64,000 nucleotides of DNA from Sinotaia quadrata. Taxonomy: Eukaryota > Mollusca > Gastropoda > Architaenioglossa > Viviparidae. Shown one piece after another: positions 60,001 through 64,000 of this stretch (positions are counted from its first letter, which is position 1; every line of letters starts with the position of its first letter). The notes under the pieces were generated by a model. The model was not told the origin of the DNA, ran no database searches, and saw only the letters and a program-made list of their open reading frames with translations. The translations under genes and the position numbers were made by a program. The stretch lies in the NCBI GenBank assembly GCA_028829895.1, contig CM054179.1:48753391-48817390 (forward strand), in the 5' to 3' direction.

Positions 60001-62573
60001 CATGTGCGTGCAGTAGACAATCCTTTCAAAACATTACATAAATAGTTATTTGCACTCTGTGATCTTTAAATAAAATAATAATAATTTTAAAAGGGGATAA
60101 TTTTTTATGAGTTATCTACCTTCTCCCATGACAGTCATTTATACCACTTACAAATTATATCATTCATCCATGACATTGTGCATAATTACACTGAACAACA
60201 GAATTATTTAGCTTCTACTCAGAAAAGAAACATCTGTAATGATTTAGCCAGTATTGGGTTAACAGAAAGCTGGCATCTTTACTAAAGCTAAATTATTGTA
60301 TCTGTTGTACTATAGCTATATTATTGTGTCTGATTTACTATAGCTATATTATTGTAGGTATTGTACCATAGCTATATTATTGTGTCTGATTTACTATAGC
60401 TATATTATTGTAGGTATTGTACCATAGCTATATTATTGTGTCTGATTTACTATAGCTATATTATTGTAGGTATTGTACCATAGCTATATTATTGTGTCTG
60501 ATTTACTATAGCTATATTATTGTAGGTATTGTGTCATAGCTATATTATTATGTCTTTTGTATCATTTCCAATGATTATATTGCATAAGTATGCCTATGAT
60601 TTTATTATTGTGGCTATTATACAATAGCTATAATATTGTGTCTTTTGTATTATAGCTATATTGTTGTATCTGTTGTATTATAGATACATTATTGTGTCTG
60701 TTGGACTATCTCTGTATTATTATGTCTGTTGTATCTTTTCCAATGGTTACATTGCATAAGCATGCATGCACTTCATATGCTTCCACATTTATCCTCAACT
60801 ACAAGAATGAAAGGTGAAAGCTTCTTACATTGACTATGACTATATAGACCCTTCAAAACTTTCAGGGCTCCTATGAAGACTATATTGGTAAGGATGAAGA
60901 AGTTAAAGGTCTTCTGTCAGACATCACTCATCTTGTAGAGGACAATGGAGAAGAGTGTAAGGTAAGATGTATGCTAACTTCAGTACCAGGCACCAGATAG
61001 AAACTCTTTTTAACTTCATTACCAAGTACATTGATGATAGAAACTCTTTTTAACTTTAGTACTTGTGCATTAATGATAGAAACTCTTTTTAACTTCAGTA
61101 CCTGTACATTGATGGTAGAAACTTTTTTAACTTCAGTACTTGTACATTGACGATATAAGCTCTTTTTCATTCAGCATATCATCCCATTAATGTGTAATAC
61201 TTCTGAAAGATATTTTTTCATTTTCTAATTATTTAGCTTTACTGAAAATAATGTAAATATTCCACTCATGAAAGGTTCCAAGTAATATAAAAAAGTCTTA
61301 TTCCTATTTTGCTCCAGATATCTGTGCCAGATATTTGTGTGCTGTAATGCGGTACAGTACTCTTAATGTGAATTTTTTCCATGATCCCACATATGATGAA
61401 AATGAGTTGTTTTAGAATTCAGCCTGTTTATGACAGTAGTCATAATATTGCACAAACCTTTATTCTCATTTCAGAAGTTGCTAGATATCTTTAAAGAGTA
61501 CTCTTTCTTGTGGCAAGAAGATGTGAGTCAGACTTTCGAAAGCTTCCTGTCAGGAGAGCTGATGCCCAATCCCATGCGAACTGCTGCACATGCTCGTGCT
61601 GAAAAAATAACACAGCAGGCAAATGCTGGCAGAACATCACAAAGCTCAAGGTAAGTCATGGGCATTTTAATATACTAAATATGTCACCTGTATATTCTAA
61701 ATTTTTTAATATACGAAATATGTTACCTGTATATTCTCAGTTTTTTAATATACTAAATATGTTACTATATAGTCTAGATTTTTTAATATACTTAATGTTA
61801 CCTGCATATTTTTAGAATTTTGAATATACTAAATGTTACCTGTATATTCTCGACTTTTTAATATGTTAAATATGTTACCTGTATATTTTAGATTTTTTAA
61901 TATGCTAAATATGTTACCTGTATATTCTAGATTTTTTAAATATATGCTTTACAGGTAAGTCTTGACATTTTAATACTAAATATGTTATCAGCGCATTCTA
62001 GATGTTTTAATATAATTAATATTTTACAGATGCGTCCTAATGATAAATATTTTACATGTATGTTCTGAATTTTTTTAATTTGTGCTATACATTTTGTAGC
62101 TAAGTCTTGGATTTTGTAATATGCTAATTGCAAGTACATTGTAAGACATATTTTTTTAATATGCTAAGTTAGATAGAAGTCCTAGATTTTTAGTGTTGTA
62201 ATGTTAAAACACTATTCTCCTGACAACAACAAAAACATTTAATGAAGGGTTTTCTCTAACACATTTTCTAACATATTAATAAATATCTCTTATATCTATC
62301 TCTTTGATTGACTGTCTAGTTGACTATCTGTCTTTCTGTCTGTCTATCCATCCTTCTGTTTGTCTTGTCGTTCATGTGCCTAATTGAATATTTCCTTTTG
62401 TCAACTTTATTTAATACATTGATCACAGAGCATCCTCAGGAAAGAGTGTGGTTTCTGCAGAACTGTATGAAAATGCAGAGCGTACTTTCCTCACTCCAAA
62501 AGGAAAGATTGGCAATGAGAAAAATAATGTTCCCTCTCTTGATCAGTTTGACAAAGAGATTGACATCTACAAG
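41621..62573 (+). CDS. axonemal dynein heavy chain, N-terminal stem, exons 1-22 (partial, continues beyond window)
   Basis: Encodes the first 1152 residues of a ciliary/flagellar dynein heavy chain, a protein of about 4,400 residues that powers axonemal sliding. Exons: 41621-41718, 42624-42793, 43855-44048, 44210-44335, 45203-45424, 45660-45808, 46251-46362, 46820-46941, 47810-48004, 49661-49892, 50475-50594, 52454-52621, 53038-53141, 54546-54624, 56294-56584, 56908-57143, 57539-57617, 58459-58602, 59004-59201, 60866-60961, 61475-61650, 62429-62573. All 21 junctions keep frame with GT-AG sites. Family marks include PLEHLELTLREVFLPLL (about 99-115), RLAGILRQAF (about 546-555), PPLHKNMPPV, WVHGLKERI, YSFLWQED and PSLDQFDKEIDIYK, all in DHC_N1 stem order. 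A TGA at 41609-41611 lies in frame upstream of the ATG. Linker, AAA1-6, stalk and C-terminus are missing, so the exact class (DNAH9/11/17, DNAH5/8, DNAH10 or DNAH2-like) is not resolved. Confidence 0.93.
42624..42793 (+). CDS. dynein heavy chain exon 2 (33-90)
   Basis: LAFYEFVNNEDIKRLFIYI...SKSIFFLK matches the N-terminal globular start of axonemal heavy chains. Acceptor ATGTGCAG, donor GTAAAT. Confidence 0.92.
43150..43400. repeat. degenerate tandem repeat, about 45-50 bp (dynein intron 2)
   Basis: AGAAAAAAGATAT...ACAG(A/C)TGTA type units recur about five times with many changes. Confidence 0.6.
43855..44048 (+). CDS. dynein heavy chain exon 3 (90-154)
   Basis: Contains APLEHLELTLREVFLPLLG, a strong axonemal DHC stem signature, and LMDILHRLMAAVEVTQGHVE. 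Confidence 0.94.
44210..44335 (+). CDS. dynein heavy chain exon 4 (155-196)
   Basis: GRIILSLPSIE then VLHVLETTVIGWIKQIR, matching the 'W-x-x-Q-I' helix of the family. Phase 0 at both ends. Confidence 0.93.
45001..45100. repeat. (TG)n microsatellite (dynein intron 4)
   Basis: About 50 bases of pure TG then interrupted TG. Read-through into exon 5 gives a Cys/Val shadow frame. Confidence 0.95.
45203..45424 (+). CDS. dynein heavy chain exon 5 (197-270)
   Basis: GPLDEVSMWEKHLARLRSIN is the conserved 'P-x-x-E-x-x-W' segment of DHC_N1. Phase 0 at both ends. Confidence 0.95.
45660..45808 (+). CDS. dynein heavy chain exon 6 (271-320)
   Basis: FLNTMQPWFQQL...LFKPLMAVLSLVWTNS is the helix ending in the family's W-x-x-S motif. 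The donor is GTAAGA at 45809 (GTGTAAGA context); only that choice keeps frame with exon 7. Confidence 0.93.
45930..46060. repeat. tandem duplication, about 66 bp (dynein intron 6)
   Basis: GTGGTGGTGG...TTGTGTGCACAAGCATGCA...AGGATTGTGTGGG present twice. Confidence 0.9.
46251..46362 (+). CDS. dynein heavy chain exon 7 (320-357)
   Basis: YYHQTDKFNNLLRLLSNEVV matches the Y-Y/H-Y-x-T-x-x-x-x-x-L segment of the family. Donor GTTGGT is weak. Confidence 0.92.
46820..46941 (+). CDS. dynein heavy chain exon 8 (358-398)
   Basis: YTKLKEALRVCAAFRGTYLD, the conserved helix preceding the F-E-x-F segment. Ends inside Leu398. Confidence 0.93.
47810..48004 (+). CDS. dynein heavy chain exon 9 (398-463)
   Basis: Has a 30-residue variable, acidic/Ser-rich insert (SLDSEKSNASLNEEDLLMDS) before FVLLNSFMERCND, where the family normally has F-x-R-L-D/E-x-F. 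Ends inside Arg463, donor GTCAGT. Confidence 0.9.
48270..48770. repeat. minisatellite, 38-bp unit, about 13 copies (dynein intron 9)
   Basis: AGTGAGCTATTGTTTATGAC then TGGAATG(A/C)CACTGCC(A/T)CT repeats every 38 bp with high identity. Confidence 0.95.
48771..49660. other. dynein intron 9, right part
   Basis: No exon seen. A near-palindromic TTAATAATTAATTTAATTAA lies at about 48863-48890. A short stretch (about 49500-49620) repeats an 'AATTTCA(A)GAA(G)TGCTAAAGT' motif three times. Confidence 0.5.
49661..49892 (+). CDS. dynein heavy chain exon 10 (463-540)
   Basis: CNDVLELVETTRHFRLLAGA through SFERAFFKFRSVVK. This is the DHC_N1 segment that precedes R-L-x-x-I-x-x-Q-A-F. Confidence 0.94.
50475..50594 (+). 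CDS. dynein heavy chain exon 11 (541-580)
   Basis: SLEKRLAGILRQAFTQCPTV...LRLLEVFEG closely follows the outer-arm beta-type pattern. Phase 0 at both ends. Confidence 0.95.
50595..52382. other. dynein intron 11, nothing recognised
   Basis: AT-rich with loosely repeated TAGAACTTATTTTA / AGTTGTG-type segments near 50640-50950. No exon. Confidence 0.45.
52383..52460. repeat. 50-bp duplication of the exon 12 splice acceptor
   Basis: TTTTTGTTAATACAATTCTA then GATACATCT occurs at 52383-52410 and again at 52433-52460. The second copy is the true acceptor (TAG ends at 52453). Using the first would add 50 nt and meet an in-frame TGA within five codons. Confidence 0.92.
52454..52621 (+). CDS. dynein heavy chain exon 12 (581-636)
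   Basis: PPLHKNMPPVISKLMWVHGL then KERIK is one of the best conserved stem motifs (P-x-x-x-N-x-P-P-v-x-x-x-x-x-W). Phase 0 at both ends. Confidence 0.96.
53038..53141 (+). CDS. dynein heavy chain exon 13 (637-671)
   Basis: QPMDKMKQVSPHSLEGDTGW. Ends inside Lys671, donor GTGAGT. Confidence 0.88.
54080..54095. repeat. poly-G tract (dynein intron 13)
   Basis: A run of about 16 G on the plus strand. Confidence 0.9.
54546..54624 (+). CDS. dynein heavy chain exon 14 (671-697)
   Basis: YENEIITVWQSNSTTELTLR then LKQPLL, corresponding to the 'W...L..PLL' segment of the family. Confidence 0.92.
55107..56124. mobile_element. nonautonomous hAT-type DNA transposon (dynein intron 14)
   Basis: The left end CAGAGATTGGCAAACTTTT and the complement of the right end CAGCGGTCAGCAAAGTCC form imperfect terminal inverted repeats of the hAT pattern (CAG-x-G-x-T-x-x-x-CAAA). 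Flanks TACTATAA (55099-55106) and TACTAGAA (56125-56132) form an 8-bp target duplication with one mismatch. AGGCC motifs recur just inside both ends. Length is 1018 bp with no transposase motif, so it depends on a partner in trans. Confidence 0.8.
56294..56584 (+). CDS. dynein heavy chain exon 15 (698-794)
   Basis: VLQVNLDPQLLLLLREVHYL is the highly conserved V-N-F-D-x-x-L-x-x-x-L-R-E-x-x-Y-L motif. Phase 0 at both ends. Confidence 0.96.
56908..57143 (+). CDS. dynein heavy chain exon 16 (795-873)
   Basis: LLEQGLQQFTWRMKESADFI matches 'x-G-L-x-x-L-x-W' at the end of DHC_N1. Ends inside Lys873. Confidence 0.95.
57539..57617 (+). CDS. dynein heavy chain exon 17 (873-899)
   Basis: KLDTELESVVVPSGHKIHSTVQ, the K-I-x-x-x-V segment. 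Donor GTGAGT adjoins a tandem array. Confidence 0.92.
57617..57840. repeat. 47-bp tandem array with acceptor-plus-donor-like junctions (dynein intron 17)
   Basis: About 4.5 units. Each reads GTGAGATTTGTATTTCAG... and ends ...GAGTTTGCAG, so every unit boundary is TTTGCAG|GTGAG. The array begins within 14 bases of the true donor GAG|GTGAGT. Confidence 0.9.
58459..58602 (+). CDS. dynein heavy chain exon 18 (900-947)
   Basis: AWQDYIDYIDAIVLDGLKQS matches W-x-x-Y-x-x-x-I-D-x-x-V-x-D-G. Phase 0 at both ends. Confidence 0.96.
59004..59201 (+). CDS. dynein heavy chain exon 19 (948-1013)
   Basis: Acidic EDNDGEDEGK then FLPILTIRLELIENIVAFRP, matching the 'P-L-F-x-V-x-x-x-L' strand; RLVKMLGP follows. 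Confidence 0.95.
59202..60284. other. dynein intron 19, left part with (TATATC)n/(TC)n microsatellite
   Basis: Microsatellite at about 59870-59925 running into CTCT and TA/CA tracts to 59990. A short plus frame (59611-59931) ends in the microsatellite and is not a gene. Confidence 0.7.
60285..60750. repeat. tandem repeat, 56-bp dimer of 28-bp units (dynein intron 19)
   Basis: TTACTATAGCTATATTATTG / TACCATAGCTATATTATTGTG alternate; TGATTTACTA starts at 60331 and 60387. Decays to the right. Confidence 0.92.
60866..60961 (+). CDS. dynein heavy chain exon 20 (1014-1045)
   Basis: GSYEDYIGKDEEVKGLLSDI, phase 0 at both ends, donor GTAAGA. Confidence 0.92.
60962..61165. repeat. tandem array starting at the exon 20 donor, about 48-bp unit
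   Basis: AACTTCAGTAC...TTGATGATAGAAACTCTTTTT units repeat about four times from within 15 bases of the donor. The minus frame through it is a shadow. Confidence 0.88.
61475..61650 (+). CDS. dynein heavy chain exon 21 (1046-1104)
   Basis: YSFLWQEDVSQTFESFLSGE corresponds to the conserved 'Y-x-x-L-W-x-x-D...F' motif at the stem-linker border. Donor GTAAGT. Confidence 0.95.
61651..62140. repeat. tandem array starting at the exon 21 donor, about 40-bp unit
   Basis: TTTTTAATATACTAAATATG then TTACCTGTATATTCTAGA recurs about eleven times. The donor itself is duplicated at 61952-61960 (CAG|GTAAGT), followed by the same CTTGACATTTTAATACTAAA context as the first unit. Confidence 0.88.
62429..62573 (+). 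CDS. dynein heavy chain exon 22 (1104-1152)
   Basis: PSLDQFDKEIDIYK at the end matches P-x-L-x-x-F-x-x-x-I-x-x-Y, which in the family begins the linker. The next exon is not in the window. Confidence 0.93.
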
Positions 62574-63789
62574 GTATGGATAATACAGTTGCTTGTGTTG
62601 CTTGTTTTACATTGGCATGATTTTGTTTCTAACATATTAATAAATAAATAGCTCTATCTCTACCAATTTAATCTTCTTCAAACATTCTATCTTACTCTTT
62701 ATGACCATTATATTAAATGCCTGTGCTCTCTGGAGCTTCAGCAAGGTCCTTGCAGCAAGTGGTCATGCTGACTTTGATAAAGGACAATATAAATTACAAT
62801 TATTTATAATTTAATAATTATAATTAATATAAGTTACAATTATTGTTTGGTTTAATTTTAGCACATCACATCCTAAGGTCACTTAGAACTTTACAGTTAT
62901 GGTTACTTAATAATCTCTCGCTTAGGACAGAGTGTGTTAATAGAAAAATCCATTTGACCAGATTTGGTCATGACCTCATTATAGATTTCTGCACAGGAGT
63001 CCAGCTCTGCAAATATTTGAATCTTTGTTGGGATGTTTGACCATTACGATAGACATAAGCTATTAGTAGTGTTAGCTTTTAAAGAGTAACATGCTGATAT
63101 AGAAAAATTAACTTTTCAATTTAAACTCAGCTAGTCATAGAGTCTTTATAAGAACTGACAAAGTGCAGTATCTTTGTCAGTTCTTATTGATGGTGGCTTT
63201 AATCATGATATGGACTAGGTTTGGACTAATGGCAATGAATCAGAGAGTCACTAGAAGAGACTTAATTACAGACATAAATAAATACAAACAGCTAAAACTC
63301 AATACAGCCATATATCTGTACAGAGTATGTAAGACATGAATAAAGCTATAAATAATGCCACATGTATGTATGCCTAATAACAAATAAACATTAAGCCAAA
63401 CAACTATAAATAACAACCAAAACACAAACTACTTGTGAGGCTGCCATTATCGACTTCTGCCAGCAGGAACTCCAAAACATCCATAGGAGTCACAAATCTA
63501 TATTACAAATATTCAAACATAGATACATACAGTAAGACTGCAAACAAACATTGTAAGACTGCAAACAAACATTAAGGACGGACAACAGACATTTTTACAT
63601 CAGACGAAAGGATGATAGCAGGTAAACAGGGATGATAGCAAGTAATATTTAAATGTAAATGTAAACAGATATATAGTCAACAAGAGACATAAGTGACTTC
63701 TTAACTAATGCCATAAATTTGTACACATAACATGCATACATTGTTAAAAACCTATACCAACAATAAAAATCCAAATGATTGTGTTAAAT
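62574..63789. other. dynein intron 22, no exon seen
   Basis: AT-rich; I searched for the next linker exon (G-W-x-x-x-D-x-x-P-x-K type) and did not find it. Confidence 0.5.
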
Positions 63790-64000
63790 GGCATACAATT
63801 TTTGGAAATGTTCTATCACAAATCTGTATACAGAAATGAAATATTGCCTCTCATACACTTGATTGAAAATGCCATGACTGCTTTCTCACAAATCTATACA
63901 TTTGAACAGAAGTGTTTGCCTTTTCAGAAATCCATCCACTTGAATGGAAGAGTCTGCCTTGTCAAAAATCATTACATTCAAATGGTGTTGTCTGCTTAAC
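63790..64000. repeat. degenerate tandem repeat, about 37-bp unit
   Basis: TTGCCTTTTCAGAAATCCAT / CTGCCTTGTCAAAAATCATT type units with an ACTTGAATGG tail recur about five times, running off the right edge. Translations faintly resemble zinc-finger linkers but lack paired Cys/His. Confidence 0.65.

Noticed and set aside
63775..63999. Zinc-finger-like frame at the right edge
   Set aside because: A degenerate 37-bp repeat; the Cys/His pairs needed for C2H2 fingers are absent.

Overview
This is a eukaryotic nuclear window from an animal, most likely a mollusc or another lophotrochozoan. That placement is inferred from intron-rich genes with GT-AG junctions, an axonemal dynein heavy chain, a TRIM-NHL type E3 ligase, an AT-rich background, a very high density of minisatellites, and gypsy-, RTE- and hAT-type transposons. 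Nothing in it looks bacterial: there are no operons and no CRISPR.

Layout. (1) 1-3482, minus strand: the 5' part of an LTR retrotransposon. A candidate 5' LTR (2398-3482) and primer-binding site lead into an uninterrupted gag-protease frame of at least 592 codons that runs off the left edge. (2) 3483-12300: gene-poor DNA filled with tandem arrays, with units of 28 to 157 bp. (3) 12356-26820, plus strand: a complete eight-exon TRIM gene of 637 residues (RING, two B-boxes, coiled coil, NHL-like beta-propeller), with a 6.8-kb first intron and a polyadenylation signal near 27234. (4) 26821-41620: intergenic DNA with tandem repeats and the second copy of a 1.6-kb interspersed repeat whose first copy is in TRIM intron 4. 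(5) 41621-62573, plus strand: the first 22 exons (1152 residues) of an axonemal dynein heavy chain, covering the N-terminal stem. The linker, AAA+ motor and stalk lie beyond the right edge. Every exon junction in both genes was checked for reading phase, and all join cleanly.

The two genes are not obviously linked in function: one is a probable ubiquitin ligase, the other a ciliary motor subunit. The most unusual pattern is that several intronic minisatellites start or end exactly at splice sites and carry copies of the donor or acceptor sequence. A duplicated acceptor before dynein exon 12 fits the same pattern. Other notable items are a nonautonomous hAT element with a near-perfect 8-bp target duplication in dynein intron 14, a 5'-truncated RTE tail in TRIM intron 1, and a His-to-Cys change in the last zinc-ligand position of B-box 2.
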